Shown one piece after another: positions 37,893 to 48,900 of a stretch of 64,000 bases of DNA. The stretch's first letter is position 1. Every line of letters starts with the position of its first letter. Source of the stretch: Aquila chrysaetos chrysaetos (taxonomy: Eukaryota > Chordata > Aves > Accipitriformes > Accipitridae); contig NC_044014.1 of NCBI RefSeq assembly GCF_900496995.4, positions 5,840,001-5,904,000 of the forward strand, given 5' to 3'. Under the pieces are notes generated by a model. That model did no database searches. It worked only from the letters and a program-made list of their open reading frames with translations, and had not been told where the DNA came from. The position numbers and the translations under genes are program-made.

Positions 37893-40800
37893 ATCGCTTC
37901 CCTCCTCTGATCTCAAGCGAGCCGTTGTGGCCTGGCTCCGTAACACATTTGTGTCAGCAAGAGCACTGGTGCGATGCAGGACCTTCCGTGCGCAGGCAGC
38001 CTCTCGGTGGGAGGTCTTCCAGGCTGCTGGAGGCTAAGTCCCAATATGCCAAATAATAGGGATAATGAATAAAAACTCCAGATGAGGGGGAGTATATTGG
38101 TGGCAAAATGGCACTGCTGGATGATGTCATTAATCTGTGATACTGTAGTGTACGCGCAATAACAACAAATCCGTACCTTTTCCCCAGATTATGGAAGAAG
38201 CTGGGTAGCTGGGAACATCTATGAAGTGACTTTTGCATTCAAGACTGGATTGTGAATACAAAATGTAACTGGGTTGGTTTCACTTAAAGAATGAGAACAA
38301 GATGTCACAGATCGCTGTAGCACATGCAGCACACTAGGCCTTTTAGTCACTGGCAGTTGTTTTTCTGGTGGCTGGCAGCTATCGCTTGAATTTTCCTAGC
38401 TAACTAGGTTGACTCCCAAATATATGTCCCCTAATCAATTTGTGATGAAGCTCTTTGTCCATGAAGATGTTTTTTTTAATCACTGTAAACTTGTGTTTCC
38501 TTCATGAAATCCCCGCTTTGGGATGTCCATGATGTCTTTAAACTGGCTGTCTCAAAGTCTTTATATAAAGGTCCAAGGTTAGTACCTGCTTGTAGTTTTC
38601 CTTAACACTTCACATCAGACAGTGTAACTAACATTTTACTATTTATTGGTTTGCTGTCTGGGGGAAACTTTACTAACTTTTTTTCTGAAGATTAATTAGG
38701 TAATCCAAAACAGACATTAATATGAGGATGAAGTCTTCTGTAAACAGAATTATGTTTAATGGTCCCACTTCCAAGAGGTTCTCAGCACTGTTGCATTTCT
38801 TAAATCCTCACTTCCTAATAGTTTATGATGGTGTGATGTTTTTAGTCTCTGTGTAAGAGCAGGGAGCTACTGCCCTGACATTTGTACTGTCAGCTGTTAG
38901 GCTGTGTTCACCACTCCTGGAGTGCAATGAATTTTTGCATAAGGCTTCTGTTTTTCTGAAGATAAACTAACACACTTTGTACACGTTTCCATTCCTTTTA
39001 TGGATATTTTTTTTTTTTTGGTGCATTGTGATTAAGATAATCTGTCAAACAAGTGTGTGACTGGCAGTAGCAAACTGACCCTTGTGCCATCATTGGTTCC
39101 TGTTGGGACATTTTCAGTAGTGGTCCGATAGTGTTAAAGATGGAGACGAAGGAAGACAATATGGCCCCAATGAAGCTAATTAGAAAAACTCCTACAAAGT
39201 TCAGCAGAATCAGGATTTAATCCCTGCTATTTTACAGTAAAGCAAAGCTACATGGGAGAGAAGCCTTTAAAAAAAAAAAAATATTAGAGAACAGTTGTGA
39301 TCTTGCATGTCAAATGTATTTAATTATAAGGATTTTCCAGTATCTCTAGAGAATTTAGGGACATTCAGTGGGACCTTCTTTTCTGTTTGGAAAATACTTT
39401 GCCCATTGTGGGCACTAGGAGAGGAAAAAAATTGAAATAAGCTGTCTCCAATTGCAGTTGGAAATGTAATACAATGGGAGAGGGCTGAGACCCACAGGGA
39501 AGCCAGTGGCAGCACTCCCATTGACCTTAATGGGAGCTGGACCACGTCCCACACGGCCTCGGAGACATTTGTGGGAAAAAACGTCTACTGTAAAACTGAA
39601 AGACGAGAATGAAGAAACACATGAATTTCAAAACTTTGTGGCTCAAGTGGGGTCAACGCCAAAACCTGCTGAAGCAAACACAAAGTCAACGGTCAGGCTG
39701 ACTTTGTTTGACTCGGTTATGTCTGCCTTTCTGTTTTGTAGAAAACTTTGTCAGTTTGTTAGCTACTGCTCTTAGAAAATATCTGTTCATCACACAGATA
39801 ACGTACGTTAGCAACATTTCTCCTTTGTATAACTGATATACTGGATTTTATCCAAAATCATAGGTGAGAGGTTATTTGTGTGTTTGCAATCCTGACTAAT
39901 GAAGTCCATCAGCAGCTCGTGCCCTCTGCTCTCTGGCAGTTCCCCACCCGGAGATCCTCGGGGCTGGCTAAAAGGGGTCTTACAACGATGGGGTTTCTGT
40001 TACCACAAGGTGAGGTGGACCATGGTGGGGTACAAATGTTGTCGTCTCACCGGTTTTAAAGACAGCAGCGAAATAAGGAGGAATTTTCATTAGAGGTAAA
40101 ATATTTTCTGGGTTTGAAATGCAGCTGAGGAAAAGCTTAATGCTGAAAAAGCATTTGCTTCATGCAGAGGAAAAGGAACACCTAAAGGACTGCAGAGAGG
40201 GGGTGAAAATGTCGTCTACATCAACAGTTCAGGGCCAGCAAAGGCCAGAAAGCTCTCAAGCTGCTATTGTCTGCTTGCCATTTTGTGAAATTACGGAAAA
40301 AATCTCCATTGTGGTTCGGTTCCCGGCAATCGGGTGTCCAATGTACAAGTGTGGGCAGCGGAGAGCTAAAGACAGTACGAACACAGAGCCGCATCCTGGG
40401 TACCGGGATGAGCTTTGCTCCGTGTCTCTCCAAGTGCATCAATTCTCCAAAATTATGAAATTTATGAAAAATTTTCCAGAACTTTCAACAGAGCAGGGCT
40501 CGCTAACACCAACTTAGGAGGACATTAGGAGGGTACTCGCCCCCAACAACACTCGGATACGCAAAGACGGATTAAGGCATGGCGACACGCAGAAAGAGCA
40601 CAGCTCCTGAGGAAAGGGTTGCTTGCGCTTTCAGAAGAACTTGCTAGAAGCCACAACGTGTCTTGGAAGGAACGGGGATCATATTTCAGCCTTGGATTTT
40701 AGGCACACGTTGTGACAGCCCGCGGCAGACATGCCAGGAACTTCATTCCGTAAATCACATTTCTTGCAAAGGAGGCCTCTGTGCTCAGTAGTAGTAGCAT

Positions 40801-41620
40801 TTGTTTCTTCTTTTTCTTGGCTGCTTTGCTTGGAAATAGTGTAAAGACTTAACCCTGGTGAGAAGGACCTGCAGAGAAATAATGGAGTATGTGAGAGCTC
40901 CGGCTTTTGCCTTGTTAAATGAAACTCAGTCTATATAAACACCCTTGAAAAAACCCACTGGTAATGCTGCAAACACAGGATTCAGCAGCGGGCTGTTTTC
41001 ATTTAGCCTTTTGGCAGCATTTTTAACAAGAATATGTTTTTTTGTGACTTTCAAACCAGACACATCATCTTGGATGAACTATAATGGTAATAAAAGCATT
41101 GCAAATATCTCTATTTCTAACCCAGGTTTTGCTGGAAACATCTTACTACCAAGAAGAGAAATGGAGCCTTTGTGTACTGAGTGTAAGAACTCGCTTAGAA
41201 GTGAGTGTGTACTAAAGCATATTCCTGTCTTTACTCGCAGTCCAGCTTTACTCTTAGTGTTCCTCCTTTGGTTTGCTCAGTATCACGCCATCTTGTTATG
41301 GGTGGCTTTTACTTTCATCTAGCCATAGTGCAGAAACTTCAGAAGCTAGTGACCTGATGTACCTTGCCTTTTCCCTCTGAAGTACGTGATGTGTTTAGCG
41401 TAATAGTGTTTCGTATACACAAAGGCTAGCATCTCCGCAAAGGATTTGTTTGTAGAGAAAAGTCTGTTCAGTCAGCTGCTGAGGGTGAGGAAGATCTCTG
41501 CTGTCAGGTAAGATGTTGCTGTCTGGAGCGTGGTCTGCTTTGAACGCTTCTGAATAAATATTTTGCGAAGAAATGTATATATGGAGCTATGATATTCAGC
41601 TTGACTACGCTGGCAACCCT
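37893..41620. other. Non-coding intergenic DNA
   Basis: No coding exon recognised. The open frames at 40,119-40,517 (132 codons) and 40,945-41,322 (125 codons), both plus strand, have no domain-like content. A_n/T_n runs occur near 39,008 and 39,270, and an old repeat remnant at 39.5 kb is listed separately. Confidence 0.5.
39490..39560. repeat. Remnant of an ancient repeat with a palindromic core
   Basis: CTCCCATT (39,515-39,522) and AATGGGAG (39,529-39,536) form an 8-bp perfect inverted repeat with a 6-base loop, GACCTT. The reading CCCATTGACCTTAATGGGAGC is close to the CCCATTGACTTCAATGGGAGC core common in old bird and turtle repeats. Boundaries are uncertain. Confidence 0.4.
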
Positions 41621-41644
41621 AAAAAAAAAAAAAAAAAAAAAAAA
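41621..41644. repeat. Poly-A tract (24 A)
   Basis: An uninterrupted run of 24 A follows CTGGCAACCCT. No upstream retroposed transcript is recognised. Confidence 0.9.
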
Positions 41645-42059
41645 TGTAGAAAATGGTAGTGGAGATGATGGTCGTCACAAAGAGGGTTTAATCAGCAGAA
41701 GCACCCACTGATCTGTGGAACAGATGTGAGCAGCGGCAATTCAAAGTTCCTGCCTCTACCGGAGATACTGAACCTCGTCACCAGCTCTCACAGGCAACCA
41801 CCTTGTGTAATCCTCTGTGTATCTAGCTGCAGCTTAAGGTTAAGTAGGCATTTTCCCTCACTACCATCTAGAGAGGTATTTCAGAATCTCTCTCAATAGC
41901 TGGAAACTTGCGAACTTCCGTGTCTTCTACATTTTCTTGTCATTGCCAGCTGGTAAGCTTGGCATAAATTCTCATTGTTAATCCAGAGCAGCACAATTCT
42001 AGTCATTGTACCAATGAACTCGGTCTACTTTTTTATTCTGGTCTGTTCTGATCCCTTTC

Positions 42060-42290
42060 TCCCAGAATGAATGTTCCCATCTTCCTCTATCTGACAGTCC
42101 TTCCCAATCTTATGCTATCAGCAAAATTCATCAACATGCTCTTATTTTCTGTGCCAAGAATACTAATGAAAATATCTAATATATTCAGCCCCAAGACCAA
42201 GCTTCTGGGAGCTCTCCTCTGACTCCCTCCATGCTGACAGTCCCCCTGTCAGTTTCAGATGATACCTCCAGTTCCCCTAAGAATTTCCCT
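42060..42290 (-). pseudogene. Ancient CR1/L3-type LINE reverse-transcriptase remnant
   Basis: Read on the minus strand, one frame gives an RT-like tract. It runs from a degenerate VLGLN-IL-IFIS block (compare the LINE consensus VLGP-LFNIFINDL), through LGTENKS, to FADSIRLGRTV (compare FADDTKLG). The FADS tetrapeptide sits where the catalytic FADD motif belongs, so one of the metal-binding aspartates is replaced. Stops follow immediately. The remnant is a long-dead LINE fragment, older than the CR1 copies at 37.8 and 50-52 kb. The family (CR1-like or L3-like) is assigned from motif order, and no 5' or 3' end is visible. Confidence 0.65.
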
Positions 42291-42596
42291 CTGCCTTTCT
42301 GGTGAAAGAGTTGCCAGAAATGTTGGGCTCTACCCATTCCTCTGCCCAAAAGCTGTGGGAAGCCCCCCGTGACCTGGGATGAGACTGCTGGCTGCTCGCT
42401 GGGGCGAGAGAGGCTCTGCTCTGGCAATCTCCTCCATCCCTGGTGCCTCATGCCCTTGTACCCAGCTAGTTACTGAGCAGCCTGCTCAAAGGTAGTAATG
42501 GTGGGTCACCAGACTTAAAATGGCCAAGGGTTTGAGTTGCCTTACGCTTATTTTGCTATACAAAATACTGTAAGAATGTAAAGAAGCCCTAAAAAG

Positions 42597-43481
42597 TCAT
42601 AATTTCCATAGTGAGTACTCCTTTAGTATGGAAATGAGAAAAATAACCAACTGTTGACTGCAGAGGCTATGCCTAAAAAAACCTGAAGGCTGTTGGGAAA
42701 CAGGTGAAGGAGGGAGTGAATGGGGACATGACTTAAGTAAGCTAAGCTCTGCAATGCTACTGCATTTTATAGTTTCCTGAGGTGGCTGAAATGTGCCTGT
42801 AAGCTTCTTCCACCCTTTGACATGCAAGAAACACTCTGTAGTGCAAGGCCAAGAAGTACATCTTATTAAAATAAAGATTATCAGAAAATGTGGAACTCTT
42901 GAAGCTGGAGCTGTCTCAGAGCCAAAACATATATTAATAATGAAGAGCTGAGCGTGAAAATAAATTGCCTCTTCCGCAAAATTGTTGGCTTTATAAAAAT
43001 GATAGGTAATGGGATATTTATCACCAAGAGCCCTCCAGTACCGCATTGCTTTGATTAAAACACAGGCTTGCTGTCCCTGAAGGTATAGATTTGGTATGTC
43101 ATCAAACAGCTGCTTGTCACCAGTGCAGCTTTTTGCCTTGAAAATGCGGCATCTGCACAGAGGAGCTTCCCCTGCTTTGGAGCAGAGCTTCCCTCTGAGG
43201 AAGCCGATCACGCCACGTTCTGCACACTCCAGCAGCTGTAAATGCAACCACCATTGACCATAGCAGAAATCATCGTCTCCGAACCCGTTGCTTGTTCCCG
43301 TGCAGAAAACCAGGGACTTGGCTGTTCCCAAAGTGTTTACTTTTTCACCTCTGTCCTCCTTTGCCCAGCAAAGTGAACAGCTCTCAAATGTCAACGAATC
43401 ACAGCACATTGCAGGATATTTGAGCGTCGCAACCTGAAGAAGGAGTGAAAGTGCAGTGCTGTTGTTGTGCTGGTCATCATT
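42597..43481 (-). other. Long open reading frame without recognisable homology
   Basis: On the minus strand the frame stays open from just after an in-frame stop at 43,482-43,484 to TGA at 42,597-42,599, which is 294 codons. The first ATG is at 43,407-43,409 and gives 270 codons. The translation is not low-complexity, contains scattered cysteines and hydrophobic stretches, and matches no domain I know. With stop codons expected at roughly one in 18 at this composition, so long a run is unlikely for any single site. I see no splice sites, promoter or polyadenylation signal that would make it a gene. It could be chance, a fossil of a retrogene or transposon, or an unannotated exon. Confidence 0.2.
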
Positions 43482-43484
43482 TTA

Positions 43485-44779
43485 CCCCGTGCAGCGTGCC
43501 ATAAGGCATGCGGTGAGTTAACTTTGCGCTGTGCTATCGCTTGGAGTTACAAGTCAACCTCTTTGCATGAACGCTGCCCACGCAACGGAGAACTGTCAAG
43601 CTGCAACATGCTGGAGATGCCAAGACACACCTATTGGAATGGTGCTTCGCCTCCCCCTTTGCCTTTCCTTGCTTTAGCCTTCAAAAGTTGAATGGAAAAT
43701 AACGACCAGGTACTGTGGTGTTTATTTTCAAATTTTCTGTGCCAAACACAATAAACATTCCCTGCACTGTGAAGCACAGACAGTTGCAGAAACAGCCTAT
43801 TTGTGGTACATTTTCCTGCTGATTTGTGACTCTGCACGGCTATGGCTTTTTGCGCTTTGGGCTCGTGGCGACAACAGCAGCCACGGGCCTGCGTGTGCTG
43901 CGCTGCGGTGCTTTGGTTTTGTGTTAATATTGCAGTTTAATGGTGGTTGATGCGGCATGGTCTATTGTAACATGGGAGACGGGATGGAGGGGGCTGTTGG
44001 AGAGGTGCCCATGCCCTTCTGCATGAGCTGTGATGGAGCATGTCACCGGGAGCCAGGAACTCCCGAGACACAACTTCACCCGAAGAGGAGTTGCCGGTGC
44101 TGTTGGCACTACTGTGTGTCTGCTTCCATGACCCGTTTGCTGCGAATCGTCTCTCTCCTCTAGCCCGTCGGGGTATTTCATCAAAAAAGAAGATTGTTAC
44201 AGTTGTGCTATAGGTGTGTGGCCACAGGTTTTGGAGAGGGAGATGGACATTATCACAGCATAGGAGGATAACCTCTAAGAACAAGGATGGTCCAAGGAGC
44301 GCTTGGTGGTGGGAACAAGCCCCCCCGTGAGCACCGCTCCGTGTGGTGTGTGTGCTCGGGGCTGGGGTAGCTGGGGCTGCGTCGGGTCCTGGGACGGTGC
44401 CCCCGGCTCCCACACTCCAGCCAGGGAGGGGATGGGGGAGCGGGAGTGACGTGTGGCTCCAAAGGCTCTTTCATCCCTAGAGCCACCAGCAAACCTTGGA
44501 TGTGCTGTCCCTGCTGTCGGTCATACGCTACAGCTGGTGCGTGCTAGAATCACGCTCCTGCCACACTGACCATGCTTTATTTTCTTTCAAATGTTCAATT
44601 GGTCTAAATAAAAGAGTGGATAACCACCCTTAATTTAGGTTACTCAGGAAATTCCTGTATAGTACGTTTATACTGAGTTTACTGGCTATTCCATGTGAAC
44701 TCTCTCTGACAGTATGTGTGTGACCCCACGCTTCTCTGTGTGGACAAACCATTAGTGCAAGGGTACTGGTGTGGAGAAA
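43485..44779. other. Non-coding intergenic DNA with a GC-rich patch
   Basis: No gene recognised. About 44,280-44,470 is GC-rich with several overlapping short frames on both strands (for example 43,937-44,413, minus, 158 codons). None shows domain-like content. Confidence 0.45.
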
Positions 44780-45070
44780 GGGCTCTTTAATGTAGAAAAG
44801 TTATAATGAGGTTCTGCGGCTGAAAGCTGAAGCTGAAGAATTCAGACCAGTAATAAGGTGTGCATTCTTGGCCACTGGAGAATTTAATATCTGAAACAAT
44901 TTGCCTAGGGACATGATGAATTCTCTCTTTGAAAACTTAAATTAAGATGGGGTTATTTTTTTCTAAACAATCTGGTTCAACCAGAAGTTATGGTCTTGAT
45001 GCTGGAGGTACTGGGAGCAAGGATATGACCCAGGCAATGCAAGAGTTCAGACCAGACCTTGCAAGTCTCC
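44780..45070 (+). mobile_element. Ancient CR1-type LINE 3' region
   Basis: The blocks GGCTCTTTAATGTAG, AGCTGAAGAATTCAGACCAG, TAATAAGGTGTGCATTCTTG, AACAATTTGCCTAGGGACAT, TTAAATTAAGATGGGGTTAT, GGTTCAACCAGAAGTTATGG and AAGAGTTCAGACCAGACC occur in order. They follow the 3' end of an old amniote CR1 family that I know from turtles and birds (AAATTCAGACTGGAAATAAGG ... CAACCAGAAGTTATGGGCTTGATG ... GGTCAGACTAGATGAT). The copy is strongly diverged and has no intact ORF. It predates the CR1 copies at 37.8 kb and 50-52 kb. Confidence 0.75.
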
Positions 45071-45340
45071 ACTTGGGTGAAGTAAAATGTCTTGAATGGA
45101 ATATTAAAGCATTGCTTACCCTCGTGTTTTGAATCTTAACTCAACCTCCCCTGCATGAAGAAATGGGGAAAAAGTGAAAAGAAATTACATTCTCTGAATT
45201 GTTTCTTCTGGGATGTATTTTTACTTTATCAATTTCTCCAATAATTTCTCACTGACATTAAATGTGCTTGACCTAAAAGGAATCAAATCACCTTTTTTTT
45301 CTTGTCCTGGGGAATGGGTTACTGTGTGCCTGCTAGAATA

Positions 45341-45345
45341 CCAGT
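45341..45345. repeat. Left target-site duplication of the LTR
   Basis: CCAGT directly precedes the TG that opens the LTR. Its partner after the closing CA is CCAGC, a 4-of-5 match. A 5-bp duplication is expected for ERVL-type integrations. Confidence 0.6.
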
Positions 45346-45921
45346 TGTATTGGGTCTGGCTGAGATGGAGTTAATTTTCCCCATGGCAGCCCTCATAGCA
45401 TTGTACTCTGTACTGGTAGCTAGAAAGGTGTTGATAACCCACCAGTGTTTTGGCTACTGCTGAGCAGTGCTCGCACAGCATCAAGGTTGTCTCTCCAACA
45501 TTCCCCCCTCACCAGTAGGCTGCGGGTGGGCAAGATCTTGGGAGGGGACAGAGCCAGGGCAGCTGACCCAAACTGTCCAAAGGGATATTCCATACCCTGT
45601 GATGTCTGCTCAGCAATAAAAGCTAAGAGAAAGTGGTGGTGGGGCATTCATTATGACGATATTTGACTTTCGGAGCAACCGCTACGCGTACTGAAGCCCT
45701 AATTCCTGGGAAGTGGCTGGACTTTGCCTGCTGATGGGAAGTAGAGATTAAAGCTTTTGTTTTCCTTTGCTTCCGTGCACAGCTTTTGCTTTATTAAACT
45801 GCCTTTATCTTGACCCGTGAGGTTTTTTCCATCTTATTTTCTCCCCCCGATCCTGCTGAGAAGGGGAGTGATAGAGCAGCTTGGTGGGCACCTGGCGTCC
45901 AGCCAGGGTCAACCCACCGCA
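45346..45921 (+). mobile_element. Solo LTR of an avian endogenous retrovirus
   Basis: This 576-bp element opens with TGTATTGGGTCTGGCTGAGA and closes with CAGGGTCAACCCACCGCA, giving TG...CA ends. Internal blocks (GTGTTGATAACCCACCAGTG, CTGCTGAGCAGTGCTCGCAC, AGGGATATTCCATACCCTGTGA, CTGATGGGAAGTAGAG, CCCGATCCTGCTGAGAAGGG) match an LTR family I know to be common in bird genomes, probably ERVL-class. It is flanked by a near-perfect 5-bp duplication (CCAGT/CCAGC). No gag, pol or env sequence lies on either side and no second LTR is present, so this is a solo LTR left by recombination between two LTRs. The usual TATA region reads CAGCAATAAAAGC at about 45,611-45,621, and an ATTAAA polyadenylation signal lies at 45,793-45,798. 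Confidence 0.9.
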
Positions 45922-45926
45922 CCAGC
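45922..45926. repeat. Right target-site duplication of the LTR
   Basis: CCAGC directly follows the terminal CA of the LTR and pairs with CCAGT on the left, with one substitution. Confidence 0.6.
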
Positions 45927-48900
45927 ACTAAGGGATAATCCACCAGGAAATACCCCAGGCCAAGTAATGAACTGCAGAGTACAGCAGCCCTCTTTCTACT
46001 CATTTTCCTGCAAAAACAATCCATGTGCTTAGATATTTAAGGAATGCAAAATAAAGTGGTTGTAGTGACTTTGAGCTATTAAGTATATTTTTTCTACTCT
46101 TCCCTTAGTACACTGCTGTGTAGAGAGGAGTTTTACAGAAGCCCCTCTATTTGGCAGGGCGCAGACCTCCCTGGCCAGAGCAGGACTGTTCCTTCTCCTC
46201 CTGGTCCCTTGTAAAGGAGCTGTAGCTGCAACGCACTGGCATCCAAACCACTGCTACCTGCCCAAATGGCCCTGGAATCCATCATCCCCTGCGGATGAGC
46301 TGGGATGAGTATGGGCATGGAAATGTTTACTACACCACTGGAAATGCCTTGGCTGGCAGGAGCTAACAAGGCTGTTACCAGGGCTCTGCTGAACAGTTAG
46401 TAACAAGTTTTTGATGAGAAGGAAGAAAAATGCAAGTGAAGAGACGACCTTTGTTTGATACAATCCCATGGAAGCATCCCCCACAACCCAAGAGTACCCT
46501 ACATACTTTCAGCATTGTATAGATCTACTAAATTAATCTGATAATGACAATCTAGATAAAACCTTGTACTTATTTCAGCTGTATCTATACAAGAACCCTG
46601 AAGAAAAAGGAAAAGAAAGGCCCGTATACGAGGTCTGCTTGACTTTTCTCTGTCGCTAACGCTAGCGGTGAATGAGTGTATACAGGAAGCGCCAAAATTA
46701 ATTGTGTTGTATGTGAATAATGAGTCTTCTCTTAATACTCTGGAATTAGTAGGTAAACAAGAAAGTGCTTTTGGGGGAAATCAATGTAGTGATTCCAGTA
46801 TTTCCCATGATTTTGCATTTAAATTTATTCCATCAGCTGGTTTCATTAGCCCTCAGACTATGTCCCCACAACTACATCAGTCAGACTCCCTCTCTTTCGC
46901 TTTAGGAAATCTTTCTAATAAATGTTGCTAATTATTTTAACTTGTTATTTTACTGAGAACAGAGCAGGGCTAGAGGAGAACTGAATTACCAATTTACTTC
47001 ATGTGAAGGTCTTGTGAAAAGCAGGTAATGCCCCAGGGATAAAATACTGCAAAAAGATTCTTTAATTTGTTATCGTGCTAAAGCCAGGATCCATCCTTTT
47101 GCCAATGCTAAATTATTCTTCATTGCGTGTAATGCGGCTTCACAAATTTGTATTACTTTTTCAAGCTTATTGCCCAGTAGCTATTGAAACTGACAGAAAA
47201 AAATTCAAGCTTTCATTTAAAAAATGGCACACTTTGGGAAAAAACTACATTTACCAACAAGAATTTTTGTTTTTGAAGGAAGAAGAACACTTTACTGAAG
47301 AGTGTTTGGGGGAAAACTGCATATGTTTATCTCCCTGTGTTTACTGAAAATAAACAGACAGAAGAATTTTCCTTACAGAAGTTCCCTTTACTGGCAATGA
47401 GGCGGGGACCTGAAAAGCTCTGCTGGGTTATTAACCGGCAGCTGGGAAAGTTCTTATGTTCTTCTGCCTTCATGGCTTTCATCAGCAGAGATGTGCAGGG
47501 TGGCATTTTAAGGTTGTAGCTCACCAGGAGACTATGTACTAAGTTGGGAAGAATTCCCTCTAGACAGGCAAGGCGGTGAGATTTATATGAGGAATTTCAA
47601 AGCGTGCAATTGAGAACTACGTGTAGGTAATTTTTGCTGGGCAGATGTTTCTTTATTGGCCCGAGACACACGCTGCATTTTAAAATGCTTCATGCTGTTT
47701 GGCCAGTAAATTATTTAATGGAACAAACAGTTAATCTTCAGTGTCCTAGCCTTGACTCTGGCTTTGCTCTTCAAGCTCGTACTTACTCTAGAGCAAATGT
47801 TTCTGCTGACAAATTCACAGTGATTTTTCATGTTGTTGGCGTGATCTGGCACATTTCTTCAAGGAAAACAAATCTTGATATCAGAAGGGGAATATTTACC
47901 TAAGAAGAAACTGAACAAAGGCTGGCTATTTGGGTGTACCTTCCATCAGAAGAAACTCATCTTTACGTTTAAATCTTGAAAGATTTTATTGACTTCAAAC
48001 AGAAAGAAAAAACATCTTGTTAACAAGAAAGGGAGCATACCGTAAGCTCCTGACAAATATGTAAAAGCATTATATTTGTATTCCTTCATAGAGCAGAGCT
48101 GGAACCAAACAATGAATAAAGACCATCAGTAAACTTCCAGTAGATGAGGCACACGTGCAACGGCCAGAAACCCTCATCACGGACAAATTAGATGGTATTG
48201 CCAACTAACTGCTTATACTTTTTTTTTTGATGTTATTGTAAGATGTAGAGGACCTGGCGTGCTGTGTAAGAGACTGCCCCATCTCAAATGAGTTTATAGT
48301 GTCCCCAGGTCAGATAGCACCAGAGCTGGCACTAGACCCCAAGTCATGGCCAGACGTTTTTGCCTGGTTGTAAAAAGGATTCCAGATTGACTGAAGCTTT
48401 TTTTTCTGTATGCGTTAACCGAAAGTGCCATTAGCATACAAATATTTCTTCTTTCTGTTGCTCTTCTGATGCAAGGATTTCCCATTTCAGGTTTTAATCC
48501 AGCAGGTAGTAAAACATCCGTGTTTTAACTAGCGGGGAGTGCTGACACGTGAAGGATGGTCATCATCTGGGGCATCAGGTGTGACCCTTTTGGGACGTGG
48601 GCTCCCCTGTGAGTAAGAGCTCATCACACACAACCCGCCTGCGCGCTGGTGCTGTCGCTGTTAACTGTGATACCGTAAGGGTAAAGGGAGATGCAGCCCT
48701 GAGGTGGTCCCTAGCAATAGGGTCCACTCAAAAATAAATTGATAGGAGCAGACACAACCGAGTGCGTATAAGCGAGCCTTACCCTAGCATGATGATAATC
48801 TGAATGGAAAACTGATCTCAGGGAGATTAGTTATATGAAAGCGGTACCCGGCCCTCACACGGAAATAATTTCCACTGCTTATCTGCAAGCCACTCTGCAG

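Noticed and set aside
45346-45921. Full endogenous retrovirus
   Set aside because: Only one LTR is present. No retroviral coding sequence is recognisable on either side, and the flanking near-duplicate CCAGT/CCAGC fits a solo LTR.
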